Assembly (NCBI GenBank): GCA_944548615.1
Contig: OX155952.1
Span: 32,070,278 to 32,134,277, forward strand
Direction of reading: 5' to 3'
Length of the DNA stretch: 64,000 bases
Source: Micropterix aruncella
Lineage: Eukaryota > Arthropoda > Insecta > Lepidoptera > Micropterigidae
A program made the translations under genes and the position numbers. The notes below the pieces were generated by a model. It was given only the letters and a program-made list of their open reading frames with translations, ran no database searches and was not told the DNA's origin. Shown here in pieces: positions 31,130-46,023 of this stretch (its first letter is position 1; the number at the start of each line of letters is the position of its first letter).

Positions 31130-31850
31130 GCAGCGAAAATCGTAAAAATCATAGAGCGAAAATTTTCTAGAGTTAAACTCATTGTAATTCCGATGTAAAA
31201 TTTTCAAAACGATGTAAAACAAATGACAATCTCGCAAGTCAAAAAGTAACATGTTGCCAGAGAATTTCATTTTACAATTTCGTATTTGCTTTTCCTTCAT
31301 TATAAGTGGGCCAGTTCCCGAAACTCTCACTATCCTCCACGTATCCCTTCTAAACAAATATTTTTTCTCAATACCAGTACCAGTCCACTGCACATCGTAA
31401 TCATAAAAGCTGTAGATAAAGTTAGAATGCAAATGGTCTCCATCTCCAGCGTTTCAGGAGTAAGTACATAGCACCGCACCTAAAGAGAAATACAAAAGAA
31501 GAAGTTAGTACATTCATATAAGTATTATGTCGTCTGGCCAAGTTATCCTGCTGTGGTAATAAAGTGGGTCTACTACCGGAGGATTAACGCCGAAAGACAG
31601 TCGGAAAATAAACTTGGTAACCCTAGGAGTGTCAAGAGCCCCCCCCCCCGGCTGGGAGTTGCCCCCTTAGTAGAGTAATTCCCACTAAACCCATAGTCGC
31701 GACATCGCAGCTGGTTTATCAATACCGCCTAGAAGCAGGATAGTCTGCTACACTCATGGGAGATTAGGCTCAGGGCTGAACATGGAACAGGGCGGTTCAG
31801 GTTGAATCCACGGACACAGAGTTCCAACATTCGGTAGCAGCATTGATTAA
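31130..31850. other. Unassigned, mostly non-coding
   Basis: No gene was recognised. A CCCCCCCCCCCGG run at 31640 and a less AT-rich segment 31560-31850 resemble a LINE 3' region but could not be assigned. Confidence 0.3.
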
Positions 31851-31852
31851 AT

Positions 31853-32073
31853 GGTATTAGATTGCCTAACTCCATAGCACGATTTGGCACCCTTATAAAA
31901 CGGCGAAATGCAGGGGGCTGAACTAATAGCAATTTATTTGGCCATCTATTATAACATTCATATTCAATGTTTTTTATATAACGGCCTGTTTGATTACAAA
32001 TAACCCAAAACTTTAAGCAATAGCAACAATAATAACATTCAATTGTTAGTGCCATCAACCGCATTTTTTAATT
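31853..32073. repeat. Interspersed ~220-bp repeat, copy 3 of 3
   Basis: It begins GGTATTAGATTGCCTAACTC and contains AATTTATTTGGCCATCTAT and TTAGTGCCATCAACCGCAT, matching the copy at 5671-5908 over its whole length apart from a short internal gap. Confidence 0.6.
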
Positions 32074-32280
32074 AGACTGAATAAATCACAAAAATAATAC
32101 GGAGAGGTGAAATGCCACCTATTAGTCTATCTGAACTTTAAAGTGCGTAATTGTTAAGTAGTAAACACCGCAAAAAATACATTATTATGCAAATATTATC
32201 TATGATTTAAAAATTATGATTAAAAATGGCTATGAAAAAGAGCTATGATTTAAAAAATCTTTTGTTAATGTAATATCATT

Positions 32281-34732
<2,452 letters not shown>

Positions 34733-34734
34733 CG

Positions 34735-36325
34735 TGGTTAGAGCGCCATCTACAGTGTGCTTCCATACTGTCATACCACAAAAGTCGCCGTTTGAACATA
34801 ATAATAGAAGATTAATCAATTTTTGGTACTATAGTGCCATCTACGAGTTGTGGTTCGTATTAAAATCGTGGTTGACCAATTGTAGTACGATATTGAGCAA
34901 TATAATACTCTATGGTATCATAAAAGGCAAAGCAAAATCCCCACATTTTTATTAAATAAAGGTTAAGTTCACTAAATGTCAGGCAGTTCTACTTTTTTGT
35001 AGGGCAATAAAATTAGGGCTCCTGAATAAAAAATATATCGAGTTGGACGCGAAAATAATAAGTACTTACCTAGAACGTATACATTTACCATATCATACCA
35101 TACTATAGTCATATTCTTATTCATAGCTAGATTCTACCTGCATTGCCCAGGACGTTTCTTACCTACCCTCCCCTCCACCTATCATTCGCCGTCTGACCGT
35201 CGCGCGGACAAGACGTGCTATGAAATTTTACGAGCGCAAAACTGCAACTTTCCTATCGGCCATTTCGTGTTTGACCCCATTGACCCACATTAACACCCCC
35301 TTCATTATTTCTCTTCAGTAAGATGGCACGGTCCGGCTACACTTATACGGGCGTTCGGAGTGCGGGGTTACTTCCGCCAAGTTACACACATAAAGTGTAA
35401 AGACATCGTTCCCAATGTGATGGCTCTCTGAGGTGCAATCGTATGGATACTAAAGGGACGTGAATAAACGGCTATAGATATATGCGATTGTTCACAAAGT
35501 CAACTCTAACAACGTCAAAGATTATTTAAGGCGACATGATACCTGGGAACGCCCATATCTGAAGAACTTTTGTTTCATGATTTTTTGAAATATATAAGCA
35601 CTAATTTAAAAAAAGTTTCTTAACGAATATCTTGATAAGAAAACAATTTGCTAATTGCCTTGGACATTCGGGCTTTAAACCGATTTCGAAAACTTTCAGG
35701 CGCGATTACTCCTAAAATGTAAGCGGTGAGTGTGTTTTATTTTAATTTAATTACATTGACTGGTTACTTCCTCTTCGTCGCACGTTTTTTTATTTAGGCC
35801 CTAAATTAATTAAAATGAATTAAAACCCAAGAGCGCTCTAAGAGTTTCGCTAAATATGCTTTACCATTAACACTCTTAAACCACCACTGCGGAAAGACAG
35901 TTTTACTGTGTTAGCTCTGCGATTGAACGTTCTGTATCTGCCTGCTCGCCGGCTCTTACGCGCGTGGAATCTCTGCCTGACGCTTCATCAATGCTGGATT
36001 TTTATTGGTCAAACCCGGAAGCAATTGTGAACCCTAGGAAGTTAATGCTAGACACCGAGGAAATTGGTTGACATAATAGTTGACAAAATTATACAGTACA
36101 TTCAAATCAGGACTGACGACGTTCTGAGACTAAATTGCCTAAGGAAAGGAAAAGCGAATGTGCAACCGTAAAATCCCCAATAAAATAAATAAAAATATTT
36201 ACCTAAAAGAATACCGGATTTGTGCCATTTGAAAATGAGGTGTGGGGAAAGATAAGCGTATTTGCATTTCATATGCCAGCTATTGGCGTTCATAAAGAAT
36301 ATTTTGGATGGCACAAAAAAGGATC
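34735..36325. other. Non-genic stretch
   Basis: No gene was seen. GCGCCATCTACAGTGTGC and TAGTGCCATCTACGAG (34744 and 34835) are short repeated motifs. 35280-35450 is somewhat more GC-rich without ORFs. Confidence 0.35.
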
Positions 36326-36329
36326 AAGT

Positions 36330-37315
36330 AATTTATTAAATATATTTAAAAATATAAGAAGCATACTCAACATTAACCTACTACGGACTGTTTACTATGC
36401 ACTGGCGTAGACTCTACTTACATACGGACAAATCGGTTGGGGCGGTATGGCAAGAACAAATCTTGACCCACTGGTCCAAGCGCAAAAGGCTTTACTTAGA
36501 GTCATTAAGAAGAAGCCATATCGCTCCCCGTCAGACGACTTACTATATACAGACTTTAAAGTACTTGACGTACGCCAACTATACATACGCGCTGTTCTGG
36601 TGCGCTATCGGAGGGACCTGATGAGGAACACGGATAAAGACAAACCAGATCACAAACACAATACTAGACACAAAGACAAACAGATTCAACCAAAAATGAG
36701 GACTGTATACGGACAACGACACTACGCATATCTCGGACCTAAACTCTATAATATATTTAACTCGTACACAGGACAGATTTTAAACATAACCGACAACCAG
36801 GTCAAAAGACGGGTGTCTCATTGGCTCTCGAATTATACTAGAGATGAATGCAAAAGTATGATATATTAAAATATTTTATTTCTAACCACAAATTATAGGA
36901 TATACAGATGTAAATTATGGATATACAGATATACAGATTATAATTGTTATATGTTATTATGTTACACTATATTATATATAAATATGATACATTATTTTAT
37001 ATGTTACAATATGTATTGTATTACGTTTTGTTATATTATATTATTTATATTATATTATTCTAAATTATATTACGTATTGTTTTTTTATGAGACGGAAGAA
37101 GGACAGCAGGCAAGGCGTACAGGCTCAGCAAATACCACAGAACTTTGTATCCATCACCCCAACACAGGCGTATACCTAGTGGGGTGATGTAATCCTGACA
37201 AGTAATGCCCTTTCGCGATTTTTAAAATGTATTTTTTTTATGTGTTAAAAAAATACGCAATTTATTTTATGTAATTATAAAAAATAGGATAAAGTATAAA
37301 TAAATAAATAAACAA
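36330..37315 (+). pseudogene. LINE 3' fragment (end of reverse-transcriptase ORF plus 3' UTR)
   Basis: The frame reads NIFKNIRSILNINLLRTVYY, a stop at 36408-36410, then GWGGMARTNLDPLVQAQKAL and RVIKKKPYRSPSDDLL with VLDVRQLYIRAVLVRYR to the stop at 36867-36869. The pattern (LR..YYAL..S...YG...WG....T.L..L...QK..LR.I..KP...P...LY....VL.V.QLY) is the thumb and C-terminus of Jockey/CR1-type LINE reverse transcriptases. The RT palm and endonuclease are missing. The 3' UTR ends in an AAATAAATAAATAAAC tail near 37300. It could be the ORF2 end of the PHD-ORF1 family, but there is no direct link. Confidence 0.65.
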
Positions 37316-37319
37316 ATAT

Positions 37320-38640
37320 ATTTTTTTCCCTAATTACGATAATGAAAGTATAATTTAAGTTGATTTACTCATCTGTTGTTATATGCCATGATATCTCAAT
37401 ATGGCTTATAAGATCAGATAGGTGAAGCAACTAAAATTATACTTTAATAACGGTATTAGTCATCAAAAATTGGTTACCCAAGATGACCTTAAAGTATTAT
37501 TCTGCGTTCTTATTTTCCTATATCTTAAAATAATTTAAAGTACATTAAAATTATTATTTTGTAATAAACAACAAAAAATAAGATTGTGCTTTTTCTCTCC
37601 AACCAGATGGCCTGTCATGATCATTAAATTAAAAAGATATTTTATTGTATTTACATATACTGTCAAATAAAATTAAAAAAGTCCAAGTACAAGCTATGCA
37701 AAAAAGAATGCCGAAAAGTGGTAGCAATATGTTTAATGGTCGCGTAGAGTTTTGGTGCAATCTGTCAACCAGTTTGTTTAGTTTGGTTAGTCGAACTCAC
37801 TAGTGAGGTCTGCGATTTAAAGGTCAAAGTAAAATGGTAGCTGAAGGCGTGCTTGATTTGAAGCCTGCTAATTCGAAGCCTACAGTAAACAGTATTCAGT
37901 ATTCAATTTATTTATTCAGAATATACAATAAAAGCATGAATTATGAATTAAAGCTAATTATCGCATATTAGAATTCGTCAGTTTAAATGTAGATATAAAA
38001 CGATTAAAGCATAAATATTAATTCGACAATAGCGTTGACTAAAGTCGGCTTTACACGCCAGACAAATAATAAAAAAAAATTGAGCTGAATCCATGTACAT
38101 GAGTATACATATAAAATAGATAATTATTATAAGAATATTAATAGTCATCAAGCACTTTATACAAAAAATAATCACACAATAGGAAGTATCAAAACAAAAT
38201 TGGAAAAAAACAACGTATGTTTATGATCAGGTATGTTACATTACACATTGTACACATAATATTAAATTCATAATATTATTATTAAACAATAAGAACTGAA
38301 TTGAGTTACCTGAGAGTTACATATTAATGTTATTCCCATTTGAATGAATTGGCATGCTCAAAAAAACATCCTATCTTCCTTTAACGCACCCTAATGGATG
38401 AATAGAAGGGTTTATGAGTTTGACATGCCAACAAGTCACAACACAAACCTCGGGATGGCGATTATAATAATATGTCGAGCCGAATCCGAGAGAGTCATGT
38501 CAAATTTGCATGGAAATATATATTTTTTACTGTTGGCACTTTGTCTACTTCAAATTTCTTTCTGAGCTGCAGATGGGCAAACAGTCGACAAACGATATTA
38601 CTTTTTTGGCCAACAAACATTTAGGGAAAAGTATTGTGAA
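37320..38640. other. Non-genic AT-rich stretch
   Basis: No gene or clear repeat was recognised. Confidence 0.35.
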
Positions 38641-38659
38641 TGCGTGTTTTTTATTCGAC

Positions 38660-39060
38660 CTTACCCCCCTTAGTATTTATTTCGACCTTACCCCCCCCCC
38701 CCCACCCGAGGAGATTAACACCATTTCAAGGTTGAAGTCGGTCTGTGAGTCTGTTTGTCTGTGTGTCTGTGTATGAGTCTGTGCGTGTGTCTGTGTATGT
38801 ATATTACTCCACAATAGCGCCAAAACGTTTCATCCGATGGGGCTGAATTTTTGTATGCAGGCATCATTTGGCTATGGCAAGAGTTAAAAAGATTGTGATT
38901 GATACCGTTCGCGCATTAGTCAAATATTATTCTCAAAATATTGGACTTGGAGACTTGAAATTTAGTACACTTTACTGATGTTAAGTTTGCCTTGTTAAGC
39001 GGCCTTGCTAGACCGAAATCGCATTTTGGTTGGACTATCTCTTTATACAAGCTACAATTA
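38660..39060. repeat. Dispersed repeat with C-run and GT microsatellite
   Basis: A run of C (38690-38703) is followed by a GTCTGTGTGTCTGTGTATGA-type microsatellite and AAACGTTTCATCCGATGGGG. The sequence is homologous to 52480-52830 in reverse complement: TTTCATCCGATNNGG, GGCTATGGCAAGAGTT/GAAAATATTG, ATTGGACTTGGAGACTTGA and ACCGAAATCGCATT all have counterparts there. Confidence 0.5.
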
Positions 39061-40744
39061 TAATATTTAAATTCCAATATACATTCTAATCAAATATTAC
39101 CACCGAGCCGCCGAAGGCTAGCCGAGAAACGAATCGCATCGCCTGAGGCGGTTGTGTAACGGAACTCAAACAGGTTGGTCCGCAGGCCAAGAGAGGACGC
39201 TCATCGATTTTATTTATATAATTGATATTCAGATGAAATCAGTCCTTGGCTACTTGCCGGGAAAGTCTTTGGAATAAAATAATAAAAATAAAATTGGCAT
39301 TACTGATTTTTTATGCAGTTTTAAGATTGTTTTAATCGGGAAATTAATCAATAAAACACCTATTATGCGTTTGGGCGTTATCGTGGAGGAATATCATCGC
39401 CATACATAGAGTCATCGCCGTACATAAATCATCGCCATAATTCGGTCACACGATGCGAGTGGAACTCGCAGCGAATACTCGCTGCCTGCCTGTCACACGT
39501 AGCGAATGCGATTCGCTCATTTCGCGCGAATTTGTACACTCGGTTGTTGCTCCGAGCACAGAAATGTCGTTTATCGGAGACCTCGTCCCGAGCGTTTAAA
39601 TAAACGGTTGATTCGTTTGGCATGTGCTGACTGAACACAAGAAAATTAAATTTTATAAAATTCTGATCTATTTGAGTATTTTCTTTTTTTCTTTTTAAGT
39701 GACCTTCGGTCGGTATTAACCTTTCAGAAGCCAGTCATTCCACGCAAGATTTTCGAAGCCTTCGAAAATTTGTTTATAGAAGGTTTGTGCAAGCATACTA
39801 ATATATACCGGTGGCTTATTTAACAGTAGGCTTCAATGACAGGCTTTTACCGCAGTGTAGAGAGAAATAGAGCCGATGATTGCATGAACACGAATATAAT
39901 ACGGATAATACAAAAAACGCCGATCGGCGGGCGTGGTCACCCAGGGGTTAAGAATCCTAAATGAATAAGTTCGTTATATACAACTTTAACAAACCATCCT
40001 CTCGCGCGTTTTTGCGCATATAATTACTGTTATTAGTATCCCACAATTCGTCGTACTTTCTTTACACACCCAATAAACGAATGATGTCAAAACTCCCCCA
40101 TTTTAAAGAATCTTTTTGTGATTTAGTCATGATGTATCCACGTTAAAATTTTGCGTTGGCGCGAGCGAGCCGAGACGTGGCGTCCGGTCGAGAACTGCGC
40201 GCAAACTGAATTCGTAGCGAGTAGCGCGCTCGCGGCGATAATAATTCAACATGTTCAATTCTACTGGGAGCTAACGGGCCCATGATGAGTTGGCCACGAT
40301 GACCCATACCAGAAGGGTATACGCGCGGGGGGTAAAGAAAGGTAGCCACCCGCCCGTACCACCCCGAGAACCCATTTATTCAGTTTTAAGAAAAAAAACA
40401 AGCATACAAGCGAACAATTGCATACAAGCGAAATTAACAATTGAAAATTTTAACATTGAAATGCATGCAATCACAGAATAAAAATAGAAGTAAAAATAAT
40501 AATTAAAAAAAAAACACTATAAAGAAACACAGATAATAATAATTGAAGATAAAGACAGGCTACCAAACACAGACAGGATGTCAGGGGGACTAAGTGGCTG
40601 GTGAGGGGTATGTAGACGTATGGGTCATGGGGCGGTCTCGTGGGGGACGGCCTAACCAAGGTCCTCAGGCAGGGGACGCGTCCGCTGGGGCGGTTTGGGG
40701 GACGGCACATAGACGGGCACTTCGGGCTGGAAGTGGCCCCCGCA

Positions 40745-41503
40745 TCACGCCACTGGTGTCGGGGGAGACCCCAAAACTGGGGTTCCCGGAAGCCTCAACT
40801 CCTCCCAAAGGGAAACCCACTTCTCGACGAAGCATCGGAACGCGCCGAAACAACGCCCACACTCGACCAGATCCGCATACCATATCGGTAGGCGCTTGAC
40901 GCATGCGCCGACCTCACGCACCAATTCATCCCGTGCGGTCGAGAGCTTTGGGCATATCCAAATGACGTGTTCTGCCGGTTGAAGTCCATGCCCACATACG
41001 CACCAGGGGTCACGGGAGAGTCCAAAGTCAGACAGCTTGGCTTTGAACTCTCCATGGCCCCCGACCAGCTGGGTGGTATGGTGATCAAACCGCAGAAAAC
41101 ACGCATTTTTCATTCTCGCCTCTACCGACGGAAAGAAGCAGTGGGTGAGGCGGCCCGTGCCGCCAGCGTCCCACCTCTCCTGCCAAACACGAAGGGATTC
41201 CGCACGAATCAGGCGAGCAAACTCCCCAGCTCGATACCCCGCCGGGTCAACCGAGAGGCCATGAAAGACCACTGGTCCTCCCCGACGATACCGCGCCAAA
41301 GCTGCACGCTCTAAAACCTCAAAATCGATGGGCAGGACGCCCGCAATGACAGGTAGCGCGAGAGTGGACGTCGTCCTGTACGCCCCGGTCATAGCCACGA
41401 GAGGGATGCGCTGCCCACGCAGAAGAGCCACTCGGATTGCCTCCGGGATGTGATGCTCCGTCCACATCCCGGCCGAGGCCGATGTGATGCCGTCCACAAC
41501 CAA
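40745..41503 (-). pseudogene. R1-like LINE copy A, ORF2 C-terminal part
   Basis: An open frame of 252 codons. It encodes the post-RT region (VALLRGQRIPLVAMTGAYRT, ALPVIAGVLPIDFEVLERAA, LTHCFFPSVEARM) and the C-terminal CCHC finger CVCGHGLQPAEHVIWICP of R1-clade LINEs, ending PTPVA. It is highly similar to 42210-42857 (copy B) in protein but on the opposite strand. Its 5' edge at about 41503 is the junction with copy B. The 3' UTR to 40266 contains GGTTCTCGGGGTGGTACGGG, shared with copy B. Confidence 0.75.
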
Positions 41504-41504
41504 G

Positions 41505-42857
41505 GCCGATGCTTATATGCAAGCTTCGCGCCCGCCTGTGCCCGAACAATTTGTTGAAAGTAGTGAGGAGCTACTTTTCAGACAGATCTGTCACTCTGAG
41601 GTACGGCCCGACCAGCGTCACCAAAACCCCGACCATGGGCTGTCCACAGGGGTCAGTGTTGGGTCCTAGCCTTTGGAACATTCTCTTTGATGATTTCCTC
41701 GGTCTACCTTACCCGGACGGGTGCACCGTCAGCGCTTATGCAGACGACGCTCTTCTCCTGGTGGGCGGCAGGAGTCGAGCAGAGGTCGAGAGAAGGGTGG
41801 CTGACTCGCTGGACCTGATCCTCGGATGGGGTCAGCGAAACAGACTCACCTTCTCTCCGACGAAAACTCAGGCGCTTCTCCTGAAGGGACATCTTAAGCG
41901 GAACCCTGTCATCAGGATGAACGGTCGCCCGGTATCCTTCCCGGCCACCGTTCGATACCTGGGGGTGACGCTTACGGCTTCCCTTTCCTTTCTTTCGCAC
42001 GCAAAGATTACAGCCGAAAAATCCCGGGATCTATTCTTTGCGCTCCGCGGAGTGAGTCGGGCTGACTGGGGAATTCGTTTCCCGGCGGTCATGACTATCT
42101 ATAAGGGCATCTTCGTCCCGCGTGCGACTTATGCCGCACGCGCTTGGACGGAGTCTGCTGTTCCTGAGGCGACGCGTGTCGCGCTGCTGCGCGGACAGCG
42201 CATCCCTCCGTGGCCCTGACCGGGGCGTACAGAACGACGTCCACTCTTGCGTTACCCGTCATCGCTGGCGTTCTGCCGATTGACCTGGAGATTCTGGAGC
42301 GTGCAGCGTTGTCGCGGTACCGCCGGGGCGAGCCGGTAGTCCTTCATGGCCTATCGATCGACCCGGTGGCGCACCGAGCTGGGGAGTTTGCCCGCCTGAT
42401 TCGGGTGGAGTCCTTGCGTATCTGGCAGGCTAGATGGAACGCCGGGGGTACGGGCCGCCTCACCCATTGCTTTTTCCCGTCCGTCGCAGTGCGGATGGCA
42501 AATTCGTTTCTACGGTTCGACCACCATACCACGCAGCTGGTTGGGGGCCACGGAGTGTTCAGAGCCAAACTATTTGACTTTGGACTTGCCGATGACCTCC
42601 GGTGCGCCTGTGGGTATGGTCGCCAAACTGCGGAACACGTAATTTGGTCTTGCCCAATTCTAGCGGCTGCACGGGAGAAATTGATGGATGCAGTGGGCGC
42701 GTGCGTTGGGCGCTCTCCGATTTGGTACCCGGATCTGGTCAGTTGTAGGAGCTGCTTCCAGTCGTTCGGCGAGTTTGTGGAGCACTGGGTGGCTTCTTGG
42801 GAAAGCATGACGCCTCGGGATACCCCCCAGGGGGTACTCTCTTCCTTGGTGGCGTGA
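41505..42857 (+). pseudogene. R1-like LINE copy B, RT second half and C-terminus, one frameshift
   Basis: 41509-42219 encodes RT motifs: MGCPQGSVLGPSLWNILFDD, the catalytic box VSAYADDALLLVGG, NRLTFSPTKTQALLL and ATVRYLGVTL. A one-base shift near 42200 (RIPPWP|, expected RIPxVALTGAYRTT) leads to 42210-42857, which carries the post-RT domain and the CCHC finger CACGYGRQTAEHVIWSCP, ending VLSSLVA. The element is 5' truncated at 41505 and inserted in opposite orientation within copy A. The 3' UTR runs to about 43320, including GGGTTCTCGGGGCGGTACGG. YADD is intact but the element cannot encode a complete ORF2. Confidence 0.75.
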
Positions 42858-43338
42858 TTCGGCGGCTACTTCCAGCCCGAAGTGCCCGTCTTTGTGTCCG
42901 TCTCTTTACCGCCCCGAGGGGCGTTTCGTTCTTTGCAGGATCCAGGGATTCCTCCCCCCCGTGGCTGTTCCGAGACCTGCCCACGGACCGTGTGCCTCCA
43001 CCATCATCGTTTCTGGAGCGTCCTCTACCCCGCTCACCGGCCCTAAATTTGTGATATTTGTTGTTTTTTTTTTCTTTTTCTATTGTGAATATGGTAAATT
43101 TAGTATCATTTTTGTAAATTTTTACTTTGTAAATATCTTTTGTTATACATAAATGGGTTCTCGGGGCGGTACGGGGGGGGGGGTGGTTTACCCTATTTCA
43201 CCCCCTGCGCGTTCTACCCTTCTGGTACGCGCAGGGTTGTCGTAGCACGACATCCCGGGCAGACAAGACGACCCTCGTCGTTATAACTGCCCGGGCGGTG
43301 GGCGGGGTTTGCTGCCCTCACCTATCGCCTTGAAACTC

Positions 43339-44951
43339 TTAACTGTTACGCTGGCCCCACCCGAGGATGAGGTCCAACGACGCAGCTACCCTTCTCTCGA
43401 CCTCAGCGCGACTCCTGCCACCTACCAGTAGGAGAGCGTCGTCAGCGTATGCACTGACGGCGCATCCCGCCGGGTATGGTAGTCCCAGAAAATCGTCGAA
43501 AAGGATGTTCCACAAGGTGGGACCGAGCACCGATCCCTGCGGACACCCCATCGAGGGGGTTTTCCTTACGCTGGTCGGGCCGTACCTCAGAATAACCGAC
43601 CTATCAGTGAAATAGCTCCTGACAGTTTTCAGGAGGTTGTTTGGGCATTGACGGGTTCGAAGCTTGCACAGGATCATCGGCCACCACGCGTTATCGAAAG
43701 CGCCGGAGATGTCGAGAAAGACTCCAACAACGTAGGGCCCTCGTAGTCACGGACCCAGTCCTTAGCAAAAAGGATGGCATCCTCCGTGCTCTTCCCCCGG
43801 GTAAATCCAAACTGCCGCTCGTTCTGAGGAGACAGCGTCTCCTCCAGCCGATCACGCACAAGCGCTTCAAGCACCTTGCCCAGAATGGGAAGGAGCGTGA
43901 TGGGCCTGTACGCCCTCGGATCCGATCGGGGCTTGTCGTTACCCTTGGGAATCACCCGCAGGAGATCCGCCTTCCAGCAGGTGGGAAAGTGGCCCTCATT
44001 GATGCATTTCTGCATCAGTACAGTCACCTCCCACCTGGCAAATTCCCAGACCCGTCTGACGATCATGGCCGTAAGGTTGTCTATCCCAGGCGCCTTCTTA
44101 AGCGACAGCGATCCGATTACCCGGCCAACCTCGTCCGCAGTCACCTCGGATGAGTTCACGACGCGCGAGTCTAAGGCGGCAAGCCACCGCAGTTGTGCAT
44201 GGTAGGGGTCGTCATTAACAGTTGGGTCCGATGGGCACAAGGAATTGAGGAGAGTCTCCAAGGTGCCTCTAGTATCCAGGGGGGCGGAAACACCTTCAAC
44301 AATACTGGATAGGTATTCTCCGCCCTTCTTGGCGCCCTTGTCTACCGCAGTCCTCATGTCCCATGGGTTTTCGTTCCCAACGTCTGAGACCCACTTTCTC
44401 CAGGAGTCCATCTTAGCACGCCTAATAGCGGCATGGTAGACGCTTCGGGCGGAACGGAGATTGCCACGCAATTCCTCTTCACGCTCGGGGGGGAGAGAGC
44501 CTCTGCGGGCATCACTCATTCGGCGGTAGGCCTGTCTGAACACCTTCCGGAGGTCTGAGAGATCGGAAGTCCACCACGGGGCCGCGAAGCCACCGCGGGG
44601 TTTCTTTCGACCCAGAACCGACTCACAGGCCGAGGAGATAGCTTCGTTGAGGGAGACACTGAGTTCCTCGGCCGAGCTGCTGTGTGGAGGAGGGAAGCTG
44701 GCAAGCCCCGTAGACAGAGACTCTCCGAAAACTCTGACTAACAGTCGGGGGAGTCTGGGAACTGTATTGTTTCCTATAGAGCGGGGGTGGTTGCGTACCT
44801 TACGGCGACTGCTCTTGAAATGACCATTGGCCATCCGATCCCGGTTCAGAGCCGGGCAAAGGACGCCTTGGTCCGCGATAAATTCGGTATACACCGTTTC
44901 ACCGCTTCGTAAGGGAGAGGCCCGCGCAAGCGACCTCGAACTCGGAACCAA
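43339..44951 (-). pseudogene. R1-like LINE copy A, reverse-transcriptase first half, frameshifted
   Basis: 44951-43674 encodes the pre-RT linker (AAPWWTSDLSDLRKVFRQAY, RRAKMDSWRKWVSD) and RT motifs: LKKAPGIDNLTAMIV, DPRAYRPITLLPILGKVLEA and RQFGFTRGKSTEDAI. A frame change near 43675 leads into 43677-43339, which carries VILRYGPTSVRKTPSMGCPQ, GSVLGPTLWNILFDDFLGLP and SAYADDALLLVGG, then stops at GWGQRN where copy B sequence starts. No EN domain. Protein identity to copy B in the overlapping RT section is very high, so both belong to one family. Confidence 0.75.
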
Positions 44952-45329
44952 TCGAGAGACCGGAGAAATCTGGTCACAATTGGAAGTAAGGGCGCGAGTT
45001 TCTCAAGCCGCCGGGAAGCAATTCCTGGCTTTCTCACGGTAAGGAGTTGGTCTCTTACGGGTTGTGGCGTAGCTAGACGTCGGATTTGTTATGCCCAAAG
45101 TCTTCTACGCTCACTGCAGGTCGATAGAACGACTAATCGTTAAAACGTCCTGTGGTGACGGGCTCGCCCGTTGTAGTTGACAACTCAATATGTTCAATTC
45201 TACTCGCGGCGAATTTGATCGCCGCGAATGAATCAAATCGCAGCGAGTTGCCTGTCACACCTAGCGAGTTTGCTCGCCGCGATTGCATTCGCAGCGAGTA
45301 TTCGCTTCGTGCGACCGACGCTTTAGTTG

Positions 45330-45905
45330 GGCTATGGCCTAGTTAGTTAGGTAGGCATTCTGCAATTAATACCATGTAAATGTATTTTTTTTAACACGCT
45401 TTTATTAGGTCGACCTGTATGTAACTATGTAATGGAATCTAAGGTAACTAATTCAACCATCTTCCAAGGATCGCAGCGTCATGAAAATTGGCAGATGTAT
45501 GTAGTTCTGATGACAATACACTAATATGGTACTGTCGGACTGATCTGATGATGGAGTCGGAAGATATGAACTGGAACTTCATGATGGAGCATCGTATCAT
45601 AGCTGTGTTTGAACTTGTTAGAAAAGTCTTGGAATGATCTTTGACCACGATTAGGTTTCAAGCTCTGATGATGTGGTTTTTACGTGCATTTATAAAAGCG
45701 TGTTTTTAGTGTTTTTTTTTTAAACTAATAATTTATTTATTGAATGAATAAAATTATTTGATTTTAACACACAGACAGACATCTGGAGATGGTCTCAAAA
45801 TGGATATTTCCGTTTTAACTTTAAAAATAATGCGCGTTTACAATACTTTCCCTCCTCGTCGATTGGTGGGCCGGGAAGGTAAAATACACAAACCTTAGGT
45901 AGGCG
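45330..45905. other. Non-genic stretch left of the intact LINE
   Basis: No gene was seen. The sequence contains GGCGGTTTTGGATAGAGTAG at its right border, the empty-site sequence of the LINE insertion. Confidence 0.35.
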
Positions 45906-46023
45906 GTTTTGGATAGAGTAGTAGTAGTAGTAGTAGTAGTAGATGGAGTGGGGGGCTTGTTTCCAGCCCTTGATGTCACCTAGATCTGTAAGGTCTTTTG
46001 TAACTACCCACTGTGTGGTTAGG

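Larger units (their letters stand above)
40266..45184 (-). mobile_element. R1-like LINE copy A (minus), 5' truncated, with nested copy B
   Basis: It is flanked by TCAACATGTTCAATTCTACT (40246-40265) and TCAATATGTTCAATTCTACT (45185-45204), a 20-bp target duplication with one change. On the minus strand the 3' UTR ends at about 40266. The coding sequence 44951-43339 (RT first half) and 41503-40745 (C-terminus) belong to one element and are separated by a plus-strand relative. The endonuclease is missing: the ORF opens just before the linker that follows it in R1-clade ORF2. Confidence 0.75.
39441..45322. mobile_element. DNA element with inverted GCGAATACTCGC ends, split by an R1-like LINE
   Basis: The left end carries TCGGTCACACGATGCGAG then CGCAGCGAATACTCGCTGC. 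The right end in reverse complement reads TCGGTCGCACGAAGCGAATA then CTCGCTGCGAATGCAATC. These and the many CGCAGCGAG, CGCGGCGAAT and CTGTCACAC motifs inside both ends suggest a non-autonomous TIR element. Its unbroken sequence can be rebuilt by removing 40266-45184. The family and TSD are not certain. Confidence 0.45.
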
